DNA of 64,000 nt, taken from the NCBI GenBank assembly GCA_944392975.1, contig CALXYN010000005.1, positions 1 to 64,000 on the forward strand, in the 5' to 3' direction. The notes below the pieces were generated by a model that saw nothing but the letters and a program-made list of their open reading frames with translations, did no database searches and had not been told where the DNA came from. Position 1 is the first letter of the stretch, and every line of letters begins with the position of its first letter. The position numbers and the translations under genes are program-made. Shown piece after piece: positions 24,597-34,640 of the stretch. The stretch is from an uncultured Spirochaetaceae bacterium (lineage in GTDB: Bacteria; Spirochaetota; Spirochaetia; Sphaerochaetales; Sphaerochaetaceae).

Positions 24597-25712
24597 ATGG
24601 AACTGTTGGATAGGTATAGAGGTTGCCTAATAGGTGGAGCTGCAGGAGATGCTTTAGGTTACCCCGTGGAATTTCTAAGCCTTGATGAGATAATCAGGGA
24701 ATACGGAGGGAACGGCATAACATCATACAGGCTGGGGAATAAGATTGCAGAGATATCCGATGATACCCAGATGACGTTGTTTACCGCGACCGGTCTTCTT
24801 CACGGTATCACTCGGGCTAGCATGAGAGGCATTTCAGCTGCTCCTTGGGACTATATCCGTTATAGCTATAAGGACTGGTATCGGACACAGACGGAGAGGT
24901 ATCCTCTTGATGGTTATCATTATTCATGGCTCGACGATGTACCAGAGCTGTTCTCCAGACGTGCACCAGGAAACACGTGTCTCAGCGCTCTCTCATCGGG
25001 TGCTGTCGGAACAGTTGAGAATCCCATCAACAACAGCAAAGGCTGCGGAGGGGTTATGCGCGTCGCTCCTGTCGGCCTCTATTGCGGAAGGAGATACAGG
25101 ATCGATATGGTAGATTATATAGGTGCAGAGGTTGCAGCATTGACACACGGTCATCCACTTGGATATATACCAGCCGCTGCCTTGACGCATATCATCACGC
25201 TAATTGTACACCATGGATGCGCTGTCGATGAGGCGATTGCTGCAATGCAGACAGCGATAAAGGGACAACACTATGATGAGAATGATGTAAACTGTTTTCT
25301 TAATATAATCAGGAAAGCGGTCGATTTTGCCTATGATAAGAGTGTAGAGGATAGGGAGGCTATCCGAATGCTTGGAGAGGGCTGGGTGGCCGAGGAAGCT
25401 CTTGCGATAGCGCTTTTCTGCTCCCTCCGGTATAGCAATGATTTCAGCAAGGCTATTTCAGCAGCAGTGAATCACGATGGAGACAGCGATTCAACAGGAG
25501 CCATAACCGGGAACATCATTGGAGCTTACGTTGGATTTTCAGGAATTTCTGACGAATGGACTAGAAATCTAGAACTGAAAGATATCATCATGGAAATTGC
25601 TGACGATCTTTTTCATGATTGCAGGATTTCCGAGTATGGAAATGAAAAGGATCCAGAATGGGAGGAAAAATACTTCTGCAATAGATATCCTCATGGAATT
25701 AAGAAAAACTAA
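24597..25712 (+). CDS. ADP-ribosylglycohydrolase (DraG family)
   Basis: 371 residues of the all-helical ADP-ribosylhydrolase fold. Metal-binding motifs are present: GCLIGGAAGDALGYPVEF at the N-terminus, ISDDTQMTLFTA near residue 58, and VNHDGDSDSTGAITGNIIGA near 295. Family enzymes remove ADP-ribose from proteins or nucleic acids. No ADP-ribosyltransferase partner is visible. It is divergent from the DUF262 nuclease, and the start is unusual in lacking a ribosome-binding site but having a -10 box just upstream. In a defence context it could reverse phage-induced or toxin-induced ADP-ribosylation; that is inference. Confidence 0.9.
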   Translation: MELLDRYRGCLIGGAAGDALGYPVEFLSLDEIIREYGGNGITSYRLGNKIAEISDDTQMTLFTATGLLHGITRASMRGISAAPWDYIRYSYKDWYRTQTERYPLDGYHYSWLDDVPELFSRRAPGNTCLSALSSGAVGTVENPINNSKGCGGVMRVAPVGLYCGRRYRIDMVDYIGAEVAALTHGHPLGYIPAAALTHIITLIVHHGCAVDEAIAAMQTAIKGQHYDENDVNCFLNIIRKAVDFAYDKSVEDREAIRMLGEGWVAEEALAIALFCSLRYSNDFSKAISAAVNHDGDSDSTGAITGNIIGAYVGFSGISDEWTRNLELKDIIMEIADDLFHDCRISEYGNEKDPEWEEKYFCNRYPHGIKKN

Positions 25713-25754
25713 GTATAACTGCACTACAGGAGATTCCATCTCACAGCTATCCCC

Positions 25755-26254
25755 TTGTGCTTTATCATTGATTCTCCTGAACGCAAGCTGAACGTGGAAT
25801 ACATCTCGGAGCTGAACTCAATGGGATTCATACGTGATGGCTTCAATCTCGTAGTCTGGGAGACTCCGGGTACTGGGAAGTCATGGATTGCAAGGATGAT
25901 TGCCATATCTGCCTGTGCTGCTGGACTACGCACGAGATGGGCATCCTTTCCTGTCCTTTATGGCCAGTTACTGAGGCTCTACAGGAATACCGATGGGTAG
26001 CCCCTTATAGCAAGCTCATGTACTATTCCCGATTTGCCCTTCTCTGCATTGATGAATTCCCGAATGTCTCTGATATGGATCCCTTCCTTGTACAGCAGAT
26101 GTTCAACACATTCTCAGTGAAGAGGCATTCCATCCTTCTCCGTATGCAATGCCAGCGAGCTGTTCTCTATAACAAGCATAGGACAGTCCATAAAAGGCCG
26201 CATTCTCCAGACTCCATTTAAGCGGTGCTAATCTCCGGCTTACAGACATCCAAT
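25755..26254 (+). pseudogene. IstB-like ATPase of an IS21-family element, frameshifted remnant
   Basis: Three frames are needed to recover the protein. First frame: VEYISELNSMGFIRDGFN, Walker A VVWETPGTGKSWIARMIA (25860s), then RWASFPVLYGQLLRLYRN to about 26000. Second frame: YSKLMYYSRFALLCIDEFPN (Walker B) to about 26150. Third: NASELFSITSIGQSIKGRIL to about 26245. No istA partner remains. This is the transposition helper of an IS21-type element, long inactive. 26255-26358 holds no gene. Confidence 0.8.
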
Positions 26255-26358
26255 AAGGAATTCTACGATTCCTGCGGATAGGTTCTCCGAACCAGGGCGG
26301 ACAATCTATCCGTTTTCAACCGAACATATTCTCATTTTGAAGCGGAAAAACATAAGCA

Positions 26359-29300
26359 TTAACTAACCAAACCTGAATATCGGTTATAAACATATTCAAA
26401 TACCTGTTCACGGCAATTGTCGATTTCGCCCCAATCGTATGATTCCGGCAGATTTGAATAAAGAAGATTACGAATTGTATTTGAAACAGTAGCTTTTGTT
26501 TCATCTTTATCTGCCCAATGATCCATTTTTGAAATCTGATCCTTAACGGCTTGAAGCAACTCAATAGAAACCTTTTTGACTTTTGCAATATCAGCCCTTG
26601 AAAGGTTTTCGGCTTTTATTTTGTCGAAGATTGCAAGCTCTTCATCGGATGTAAAACCTTCTCTTACTACCCTAGCCTCCTCTTCCGTCAATTCAGAGGC
26701 AAAATCTATCAGTTCTTGGAATATCTTCTCAATTTCAGCCCGGTCTTGATCCTTGTTGTATTCCTCAATTATCTTCTGAAACCTTTCATAAAAGTCTATG
26801 CGGGTTGGATTGGCAGAACACATCTTGTCAAGTTTATCCGCAAGGATAGATTGAAGCTCCTTAAAGACAAGTGCCTTGTTCTTTGCTCTTTGGAACTCTT
26901 TTGCAAGCAATCCAAAATCAATTGCGCTAATATCGAACCTCGTGGAAGTACTTATTCTCTGTCCTTCCATTTCAAGTTCTCTGCTGATTATCTCATTGAT
27001 ACGTACCATCAGTTCTGTCGTATCATCATTGCTAGGCTTAGCATGGAGAGCATTATAAATTTCAGCAAGGGCGTTACGTTCTTTGATTTCAGAATAAGCC
27101 ATATCATCCCGGTCTGCGTACCTTGAAATCCGAATTAGCTCAGAAACAAGTGCTGAAAAATTCTTCTTGACTGTATCTGGAGAACAGACTGCATTTACGG
27201 CATCATGGAGCTTTCTTACTTTCTCCATGCTAGAAGCATTAACCAACTCATCGAGAGAAAAACCTCTCTCTGACAGCACTTCTCTGCTTTCAGACAATAA
27301 CTCACGTATATGCTTAATAAGCTCATCCTTGTCGATTGTAGGATCAGTTCCTGCTGTAGAAGCGTTCACAGTATAATCAGCAAGAGCTTTCCTCAAAGCT
27401 TTGACAATACCAATGTAATCGATGATGAGGCCATTAGACTTACCTTCATTCACACGATTTGCCCTAGCAATAGCCTGCATCAAAGTATGGGCTTTAAGAG
27501 GTTTATCAAGATAAAGACAAGAAAGAGATTTAACATCAAATCCGGTCAGCCACATAGCACATACAAATACAATGCGGAATGGATTATCTGAATCTTTGAA
27601 ATCCTTATCAAGGTCTGGGTTGTTCATCATCTTCCATCTATGAGGGATGATATCCAATCCCCATTTTTGGAAAACAGCTTCTTCATTCTGCTCTTGGCTG
27701 ATAACAACAGCCATTTCTGTTTCCTTCATCCATGTCAGTTTTCTGTTTAATTCCTGAACCTCCTGAAGATCCTTCTCTCGTTTAATCCTGAGCTGCAAAG
27801 CCTCTATCTCTTCATTCCAATATTCCTGAACATAGTTATACATTCGCACACATGTAACTTTGTTCAAGCATACAAACATGGCTTTACCGGTTGTCCAGAG
27901 ATCCGAATAATGGCGGACAAAATCTTTGGCTATCAATCGAAGCCGAGGTTCTGTGATAAGAATATGAATCTCTTTGCTGAAATTCTCTTCCAGTTTCGCC
28001 TGTTTCTCCTCATCAATGTCCGCTTCTTCAATGGCATTGATAATCTCATCAGTAATATCTGGATTATTAAGACCTCTTATTCGTACCCCGCGATTTTCAT
28101 AATACAGAGGAACTGTGGCTTTATCTTCTACAGCTCTTCTAAAGTCGTAGATGGATACATATTTGCCAAATGTTCTCTGCATGATGTTATCACTCGTAAA
28201 CAGAGGAGTTCCGGTAAAACCAATCTTAGAAGCCTCTGGCAAAAAATGATCTAAATTATCAGCAAATACACCATACTGGCTCCGATGTGCTTCATCAGAA
28301 AAGATTATTACATCGTGATCGAGATGTAATGGTGTTTCATTCGGTCTGTTAAACTTCTGAATAAGTGTGAAGATATAACTGCTGTTTCCTTTGAGTTTTG
28401 TAACAAGATCTTCTCCACTTGAAGCAATACAATTCTTGGAAGGGATACCATTCAGAAGACCACAATTTTCAAATGTGCCGCTGATCTGTTTATTCAGTTC
28501 ATCCCTATCAGTAAGAATAACGATAGTTGGAGAACCAATAAACTTCCTTCTGATCTTCTGTGCAAGGAAAAGCATCGAATAGCTCTTACCACTTCCCTGG
28601 GTATGCCAGAATACACCAAGACGTCCTTCTAGCTCTTTTCTATTTCTGTATGCTTCAACAGCCTTGTTTACACCGAGATATTGATGGTTTCTAGCAAGAA
28701 TCTTTACTAATCGTCCATCGGAATGATCATATAGGATGAAATTTTCTAAAATATCTAAAAAATTTTCTTTCTTGCAAATGCCTCTTAGCATTGTATCCAA
28801 AAGAGTATCGCCATTATCCTCCTCATTCAGACGTTTCCATTCACTGAAGAAATCAAACTTGCTGCCAAGAGTACCAATCTTAGAATCCAATCCGTTGGAC
28901 AACATTACAAATGCGTTGTAATAGAATAGCTGAGGAATAGTACACTGATAATCTGTATAGTTATCGTTATACGCATTCTGAACATCGATGCCAGCTTTCT
29001 TCAGTTCTATGAACAGCAAAGGCAATCCATTTACAAACCCAACGATATCTGCACGTCGATGATAGACATTGCCGTAAACAATGAATTCCTTGATAGCAAG
29101 AAAGTCATTGTTATCAGGATTGTTGAAATCAATTAGCAAAGCTTTACGACTCTCAACTTCACCTTTCTTGTTGACGTTTGAAACTGTTACACCGTCTCGA
29201 ATCAGATTGTATTTCTCTTCATTGATCTCCAAAAGGCTCTGTGTAGAAACTCGATGCTTCAAAACATTAATTACATCATCAATCTGCTTATCTGTTATCC

Positions 29301-29496
29301 AAGGATTTATTCTTTTGAGTGCTTTTTTGATATACCGTACAAGCAAGACCTCATTATATGATTCTCTGCCAAACGTCCCTGACTTACCAAGAATCTCAGT
29401 ATTATGAGCAAATGAAACATTCCAATGCAGCTCATTTTCCAGCAAGTCTCCTGCTGCATCTCTAACAAAAACATTCTCAGAATATTCATTGCTCAT
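26359..29496 (-). CDS. hsdR: Type I restriction enzyme R subunit
   Basis: 1045 residues. The N-terminal nuclease shows the PD-(D/E)XK pattern RADIVGFVNGLPLLFIELKK near residue 155. The SF2 translocase has Walker A HTQGSGKSYSMLFLAQ near 300, DEAH box IIFSDEAHRSQYG near 410, and SAT-like GFTGTPLF near 433; helicase motif VI lies at MQAIARANRVNEGKSNG near 690. The C-terminal third is helical. ATG at 29496 was chosen because GGGGA lies 8 nt upstream; the frame is open seven codons further. Last gene of the hsdM-hsdS-abiJ-hsdR operon; looks intact. Confidence 0.95.
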   Translation of the reverse strand: MSNEYSENVFVRDAAGDLLENELHWNVSFAHNTEILGKSGTFGRESYNEVLLVRYIKKALKRINPWITDKQIDDVINVLKHRVSTQSLLEINEEKYNLIRDGVTVSNVNKKGEVESRKALLIDFNNPDNNDFLAIKEFIVYGNVYHRRADIVGFVNGLPLLFIELKKAGIDVQNAYNDNYTDYQCTIPQLFYYNAFVMLSNGLDSKIGTLGSKFDFFSEWKRLNEEDNGDTLLDTMLRGICKKENFLDILENFILYDHSDGRLVKILARNHQYLGVNKAVEAYRNRKELEGRLGVFWHTQGSGKSYSMLFLAQKIRRKFIGSPTIVILTDRDELNKQISGTFENCGLLNGIPSKNCIASSGEDLVTKLKGNSSYIFTLIQKFNRPNETPLHLDHDVIIFSDEAHRSQYGVFADNLDHFLPEASKIGFTGTPLFTSDNIMQRTFGKYVSIYDFRRAVEDKATVPLYYENRGVRIRGLNNPDITDEIINAIEEADIDEEKQAKLEENFSKEIHILITEPRLRLIAKDFVRHYSDLWTTGKAMFVCLNKVTCVRMYNYVQEYWNEEIEALQLRIKREKDLQEVQELNRKLTWMKETEMAVVISQEQNEEAVFQKWGLDIIPHRWKMMNNPDLDKDFKDSDNPFRIVFVCAMWLTGFDVKSLSCLYLDKPLKAHTLMQAIARANRVNEGKSNGLIIDYIGIVKALRKALADYTVNASTAGTDPTIDKDELIKHIRELLSESREVLSERGFSLDELVNASSMEKVRKLHDAVNAVCSPDTVKKNFSALVSELIRISRYADRDDMAYSEIKERNALAEIYNALHAKPSNDDTTELMVRINEIISRELEMEGQRISTSTRFDISAIDFGLLAKEFQRAKNKALVFKELQSILADKLDKMCSANPTRIDFYERFQKIIEEYNKDQDRAEIEKIFQELIDFASELTEEEARVVREGFTSDEELAIFDKIKAENLSRADIAKVKKVSIELLQAVKDQISKMDHWADKDETKATVSNTIRNLLYSNLPESYDWGEIDNCREQVFEYVYNRYSGLVS

Positions 29497-29506
29497 AATA
29501 TTTCCC

Positions 29507-30358
29507 CTATTTATCAAATATTAACTTATATTTCTCTGAAAGGTAATTCACAAATGCAGAACAAGTAACAAGCATGAAGCGGGCATCTTCTATCTGAGGA
29601 TTCGCAAATTCCACATTGCCATGGCGAAATGCCCCATCATCAGATGAGTATCCATATAAAGTACTAAATGCATTCTTTAATGACTTATGCAATTTTATTT
29701 CATTCTTTTCTAAAACTGAAAGGCATTCTCCTAAAGTAGCTTTGCTATTCCCCGTAATATGTCGGCACATAGATTCAACGGCGATAATTGAATCTTTAAT
29801 ACTGTTTCTATAATCTGGATTCTGCCTATCTGAAAAAAGCTGCATGGCATTCTTAAGAAGCTGATTTACAGAATCAAATGGTGTTGTCTGAGCATTCTTA
29901 ATTGCTTCAAGTTCAATATCATCGAGCTTTGGAACAACCTTACAATCAACAAGACGATATTGAGCCTTTTCCATCTGGAGAATTCTATCAAATTCAGCAA
30001 CAATGGTATTTTTCTTGGAGACATCTACGAATTCCAAATAAAGTTCAATCAAATCATATATTGCATACCATTCTCTACTACTCATTATGAAATCACGGAG
30101 AGTGTTATAATTCAAATTATGGCTATTGCTACCCTGCCTCTCATATTCAATGCCAAATTCATATAATATTTTCTCAATAGGAGTCTCATTGAATCGGTAT
30201 CCTCCGTATCCATGCAATGACGTCCAAAAACCTGAATCATCATCCTCTTGTTCCAATTCAGATTTCCAGATGACCATCAACACTCGATGTTTCAATGAAT
30301 CTGAATCCATATTGAAAGACAATTCAGGTTTTAAATTATTTCTATCAGAAAAGGTCAT
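29507..30358 (-). CDS. AbiJ-like protein (AbiJ_NTD4 type) inside the restriction operon
   Basis: 283 residues. N-terminal section: HRVLMVIWKSE and RFNETPIEKILYEFGIEYER, like the N-terminal domain of AbiJ abortive-infection proteins. C-terminal section: IIAVESMCRHITGNSKATLG, ECLSVLEKNEIKLHKSLKNA, YSSDDGAFRHGN, a helical domain often seen in such proteins and possibly HEPN-related. It overlaps hsdS by 4 bp and the upstream extension of hsdR, so it is an integral part of the operon. AbiJ proteins are thought to abort phage infection, but the mechanism is not known. Assignment is by resemblance; the domain boundary is inferred. Confidence 0.65.
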   Translation of the reverse strand: MTFSDRNNLKPELSFNMDSDSLKHRVLMVIWKSELEQEDDDSGFWTSLHGYGGYRFNETPIEKILYEFGIEYERQGSNSHNLNYNTLRDFIMSSREWYAIYDLIELYLEFVDVSKKNTIVAEFDRILQMEKAQYRLVDCKVVPKLDDIELEAIKNAQTTPFDSVNQLLKNAMQLFSDRQNPDYRNSIKDSIIAVESMCRHITGNSKATLGECLSVLEKNEIKLHKSLKNAFSTLYGYSSDDGAFRHGNVEFANPQIEDARFMLVTCSAFVNYLSEKYKLIFDK

Positions 30359-31476
30359 CTTTGCATCTCCTCATTGTTGGTATCTTTAAATATTCTATTC
30401 ATAAGAAGATCTCTTGCACTTCTGGCACTCTCAATCACTTTCTCACATACTGCTATCTTATCAAAAAACGGAGCTACCCTTCTTTCAAACAAATTCAATT
30501 GTTTCTTTGACAAATGAGGAACTGCAAGGGAATTCAACTGCTTTGCATTGACATGAGGCTGTGCTGCTCCTCTCTGTAAAATTTTCATTAAATCTGGCGA
30601 TGATTTCAAAAAACAATACACAAAATAAAGATAATCAGTTTTGCGACAATCTAAGAACGAACAGTCAGAAGCCCAAACAGGTCTTGTATATAATCGAACG
30701 AATCCAGCATTAGCACCAGAAGCACTAACTGTTATAACAGGGCTTTCTGTATTCGAAACATTATGAAAATAAGAAGGTTCCAATCCCCCTGCCACGACTG
30801 GTACAATTCCAGCACATGCGTCCTTCGCTGTTATAACTTTTCCTCGATTAAATTCTCCAATTTCATTTAATATACATGTACCATCACAGGATTCTATCAC
30901 CTGCAAATAGTTAACAATAGCAGATTCCTCCAACAAGGAAATCTGCCTCTGATTATTCTCAATAAGATCATCATATACTGAGAGATATGAGGCTATCTTG
31001 TCTTGAACCTCAATAGGAGGTAAAAGAACAAAACAATCGCCAAGGCGATCTTGACTTAAGTTCTGTATATTTGCACCAACTGCATTATTTGATAAGGATT
31101 TTCTAAATAATGACGAATGAGTGTAATAAATTAGATATCGAGGATTTACAACACTTGTATCAATTCTTGCGCGAATACAGAAACCGGAAAATGTAACAGG
31201 TTCTCCAGGTAGATTTTCAATGAGTAAGGAACGCCCCACAAGATTCTTATTACCATTAGAACGAACAAAAACAATATCGCCGTCTTTTAATATAAATTCT
31301 TTCCTTACTATAGACTCTTTAATCTCTCCAAGTTCAGTATAGTCAGGAATCAATTTGGTTCCAAAATTCGATACTCCAATATACTTGATTCCGTGAGTAG
31401 TATATGTAGACTTATCAAAATTTAAGCCATTACGAAATTCTGCAAATTCCTTAAATCTGATAAACCCGTATTTCAT
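30355..31476 (-). CDS. hsdS: Type I restriction enzyme specificity subunit
   Basis: 373 residues with two target-recognition domains and two conserved helical spacers. TRD1 about 1-150 ends with PPIEVQDKIASYLSVYDDLI, and TRD2 about 195-330 ends with HLSKKQLNLFERRVAPFFDK. TRD1 contains LKDGDIVFVRSNG and TRD2 contains PVITVSASGANAGFV. It defines the DNA sequence recognised by the HsdM/HsdR complex. Starts within the hsdM stop (ATGA overlap). Confidence 0.93.
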   Translation of the reverse strand: MKYGFIRFKEFAEFRNGLNFDKSTYTTHGIKYIGVSNFGTKLIPDYTELGEIKESIVRKEFILKDGDIVFVRSNGNKNLVGRSLLIENLPGEPVTFSGFCIRARIDTSVVNPRYLIYYTHSSLFRKSLSNNAVGANIQNLSQDRLGDCFVLLPPIEVQDKIASYLSVYDDLIENNQRQISLLEESAIVNYLQVIESCDGTCILNEIGEFNRGKVITAKDACAGIVPVVAGGLEPSYFHNVSNTESPVITVSASGANAGFVRLYTRPVWASDCSFLDCRKTDYLYFVYCFLKSSPDLMKILQRGAAQPHVNAKQLNSLAVPHLSKKQLNLFERRVAPFFDKIAVCEKVIESARSARDLLMNRIFKDTNNEEMQR

Positions 31477-33314
31477 ATATCTAATTTCTCCATATTCTTT
31501 GAAATCTGTGCCATCAGCTCATTAGACTGATTCTGCAAGTCTTGGAGTTCATGATAGATTTCTTTCATTCGTTGATGAAAATCAACCCCATCATCTTCAA
31601 TGGGAGCAACACCAACATATACACCAGGTGTCAAGGAGTAATTCTTAGCTGCAATTTCGCTTCGGGTTGCAATCTTGCAGAGTCCAGGAATATCCTTATA
31701 TTCCCCTTCTCCAAATTTCTCGAATAACCATTCAGCTTCTTTTGTAAGAGCTATCAAATCTGCAAGATCTTCAAGCTGATCATCATAGTCTGCTCGCTTT
31801 TGTTTACGCTGTTTTGTTGGAGTTGCTTTTACATCATCGTTAGCTTTCTTTTCCAACTCTGCATATTGGGATTCAAACGTTTTGACAGCCTCTGCAAATG
31901 ATGCTCCATCAAAGTTCGTGATGAGTTCTGCGATTCTAGATTTATACTCATCGAGAAGTGCTTTGTACTTATCTGTTTCGCCTCTGTACAGATGTACTAT
32001 TGCCTGGAGGTTTTTCAGCTGCCATTCATTCCACTCACAGAGAGTGCGATCAACCTGTGTGAAATAATTCCTTGCATCTATAAACAGAACCTTATCCTGA
32101 AGTTCAGACTTCTTCCCTTTATCAAAGAACCAAAGCGAGCAAGGAAGAGACTTAGTATAGAAGAAATTGTTTCCTACGCTTATCATCACATCGACATGTC
32201 CTGTATCAAGCAACCGCTTTCTTATCTCCCTGTCTTTTCCAGAACTGTCAGTTGCAGATGAAGCCATAACAAACCCTGCTCTACCATGTTCGTTCAGATA
32301 AGCATAGAAATAAGAAATCCAAAGATAATTGGCATTGCTGACCTCTTTTGTGTCCTTGTTATATGAAGGAAGCCCGAATGGTAACCTACCAGCACTTGAT
32401 GCAGCTTCTACTTTCACTTTATCAACATTGAATGGTGGATTAGCCATAACATAATCACATTTGCCTTCTAGATTATGGGCATCATGATAGAATGTATTGG
32501 CTTCATCACCGGACTTTATCACTCCAGTAAGCCCATGAACAGCAATATTCATCATGCATAGCTTGGCATTGTATTCGACCTTTTCCTGTCCATAAAATGT
32601 CATAGCCTGATTTGCCTGCATACCGGTACTGTTCACAAAATCACCGGTCTGAACAAACATACCGCCACTTCCACAGGCAGGATCAAGAAGAACTCCATGA
32701 GTTGGCTCAAGAACATTGACTATCATCTTTACCAATGACTTTGGTGTGAAGAACACGCCATCATCTGAAGCAACAGTTTTTGAGAACTTATTGAGGAAGT
32801 ATTCATAAATCCTACCGATGACATCTCCCCCAACATCATCAAGAGCATTGTTATTGAATATTCTGAGAAGTTCGGCCAAAAGATCATCAGCAAAGCTCGT
32901 GTAGTTCTTAGGTAATACTCCAACTAGCTGACTACTCTGCTCCTCAATCAATGTCATGGCATTATTCACGACTTCTCCCAAGCTATTCATTGCATTACCT
33001 GAACTACTGATAAGGCCAAGGGAAGCAATATCTTCAGGGAGATTCACAAGATATGAGTACTGTGCTTCTTTTGGAAGGAAAATAGCACTTTTCTGTTTGA
33101 AGTCACTTGCTTCTACAGGAAGTGGAACACCTCCTCTTGTTGGTCTGTTGACCAAGATTTCTTTCTCTACAATCTTAAATCTGCTATATGCATAGCGTAA
33201 GAAGATAAGTCCCAGCACAGGCATACAATATTCATTTGATGTAAGCTTTGATCCCGCACGAAGCAGATCAGCAGATTCCCATAATTGTTTTTCGAGCTTC
33301 TTTATATTTGTCAT
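31473..33314 (-). CDS. hsdM: Type I restriction enzyme DNA methyltransferase subunit
   Basis: 613 residues. N-terminal helical HsdM domain (KKLEKQLWESADLLRAGSKL, MPVLGLIFLRYAYSRF), then N6-adenine methyltransferase domain with SAM motif I DPACGSGGMFVQTGDFV near residue 207 and catalytic motif IV VMANPPFNVDKV near 286. A helical C-terminal region follows. All motifs are intact, in contrast to the HsdM-like gene 18 bp upstream. Forms M2S and R2M2S complexes with HsdS and HsdR. Confidence 0.95.
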   Translation of the reverse strand: MTNIKKLEKQLWESADLLRAGSKLTSNEYCMPVLGLIFLRYAYSRFKIVEKEILVNRPTRGGVPLPVEASDFKQKSAIFLPKEAQYSYLVNLPEDIASLGLISSSGNAMNSLGEVVNNAMTLIEEQSSQLVGVLPKNYTSFADDLLAELLRIFNNNALDDVGGDVIGRIYEYFLNKFSKTVASDDGVFFTPKSLVKMIVNVLEPTHGVLLDPACGSGGMFVQTGDFVNSTGMQANQAMTFYGQEKVEYNAKLCMMNIAVHGLTGVIKSGDEANTFYHDAHNLEGKCDYVMANPPFNVDKVKVEAASSAGRLPFGLPSYNKDTKEVSNANYLWISYFYAYLNEHGRAGFVMASSATDSSGKDREIRKRLLDTGHVDVMISVGNNFFYTKSLPCSLWFFDKGKKSELQDKVLFIDARNYFTQVDRTLCEWNEWQLKNLQAIVHLYRGETDKYKALLDEYKSRIAELITNFDGASFAEAVKTFESQYAELEKKANDDVKATPTKQRKQKRADYDDQLEDLADLIALTKEAEWLFEKFGEGEYKDIPGLCKIATRSEIAAKNYSLTPGVYVGVAPIEDDGVDFHQRMKEIYHELQDLQNQSNELMAQISKNMEKLDI

Positions 33315-33332
33315 AATTTCCCATCCTAAGGT

Positions 33333-34640
33333 TCAGAATACTGATAAATCTTTCAGTTTATTTTCTATCGCTGCATAGAGTGTCTTCAACTCTGCATTGA
33401 TTTCATCAATAGAAAAAGTCGAAGATTCCACAGGCTTCAAATATGCAATCGGAGAAATATTGCCAATATCCAACTCTTCATATGGAACAACATTTGATAT
33501 CTCTGTAACAAGATTATTCTTGATGATATCAGCAATGCTGATGGTCACATCTTTACCATTTTCATCAATGTATGCTTCATATTCAGTGTCTATCTTGCAT
33601 TTGGTAACATCTACGAATACAACTTTCTCATTCTCTTCTTTTGAAAGAATAAAGAGATTAGTCTTAACAGCTGAACCATACCAGCTTCCAGGAAGCGATA
33701 CTACTGCTTTAAGGATATGCTTATTGATAATATATTCCCTAACTGTCTGAATCTGTTTCTGTGTCCCTGCTAAATATGGCCCGGTTGATGTGATTACAGC
33801 TGTGCCACCTTTCTTTAGGGCCTGAATAGCACGCAACAAGCAAATACCAGACAAATCCCTTGTCGCGATACCATCGCACAAGAAATCAGAATCAATATAT
33901 GTAAGCCCCAACGGGGGATCCATGAATATTTTATCAGCAACCGCAATTTCTATTTCCTCTGCTGAGAGGTTCCTTTCTTCAAAACACAAATTATCAATAC
34001 CAAACAATATCGAGAGAAGAAGAACACTTGATTTCTTTTTAATATCATAAAGTCTGCATTCTTTGGCATTCCCTTCAGTAATAGCAAAAGTTGATATCCC
34101 CGAACCTGCAACATAATCAACAAATGCATCATCAACTGTCACATTGAGCAGATTTCTTACAAGACGATACAAAGCATATGAAGCAGCAGATAAAGTCCTA
34201 CGTGAATAATACATCGCAGAAAGATTATTCACAGCCTGCACAATATTATCGAGCTCTTCTATTTTCTCATCTCCATTAAGAGAGGATAGATTCCATCCTG
34301 GAAGGATTGAAAGATTGATATTGTTGATAAATTGATTGGCTATATTCTCAGAAAACCGGATCCTGAGAACATGCAGTTCTGTTCTTGTTTTATTCTCCAA
34401 GTTAGTAATAATTAAAGGAACATCATCAGCTGGATAATCTGAAGTTTTCATGTCACGGAAGTAATCTGAAACTCTTCGATACTTCTCGAAATCAGATACC
34501 TGAGACATTCCAATGCCTTTATCTGATACATATTTAAGTGTTATGAGACTGAGATAGCATTCGATTGCAACGTCATCTACAATACTGGCAAATAATGCCG
34601 CCATTCTTCGAAGTTCATATTTTACTTCCTGGTTCAACAT
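33333..34640 (-). CDS. Degenerate HsdM-like N-6 DNA methylase
   Basis: 435 residues. A helical N-terminal half (about 1-165) resembles HsdM. The Rossmann part has VDYVAGSGISTFAITEG near residue 172 in place of DPACGSGG, and MDPPLGLTYIDSD near 238 where adenine methylases have NPP(Y/F/W). The position that stacks on the flipped base is thus Leu. Later segments (LKKGGTAVITSTGPYLAGT, LKAVVSLPGSWYG, VKTNLFILSKE) are well conserved with HsdM. It may bind DNA and SAM without methylating efficiently. It overlaps the HsdS-like gene by 7 bp; AAGGAG precedes the ATG. Function unknown. Confidence 0.75.
   Translation of the reverse strand: MLNQEVKYELRRMAALFASIVDDVAIECYLSLITLKYVSDKGIGMSQVSDFEKYRRVSDYFRDMKTSDYPADDVPLIITNLENKTRTELHVLRIRFSENIANQFINNINLSILPGWNLSSLNGDEKIEELDNIVQAVNNLSAMYYSRRTLSAASYALYRLVRNLLNVTVDDAFVDYVAGSGISTFAITEGNAKECRLYDIKKKSSVLLLSILFGIDNLCFEERNLSAEEIEIAVADKIFMDPPLGLTYIDSDFLCDGIATRDLSGICLLRAIQALKKGGTAVITSTGPYLAGTQKQIQTVREYIINKHILKAVVSLPGSWYGSAVKTNLFILSKEENEKVVFVDVTKCKIDTEYEAYIDENGKDVTISIADIIKNNLVTEISNVVPYEELDIGNISPIAYLKPVESSTFSIDEINAELKTLYAAIENKLKDLSVF

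Noticed and set aside
25755-26254. Independent ATPase gene downstream of the ADP-ribosylglycohydrolase
   Set aside because: Walker A and Walker B lie in different frames and the order matches IstB, so it is an IS21 remnant and not part of the neighbouring system.
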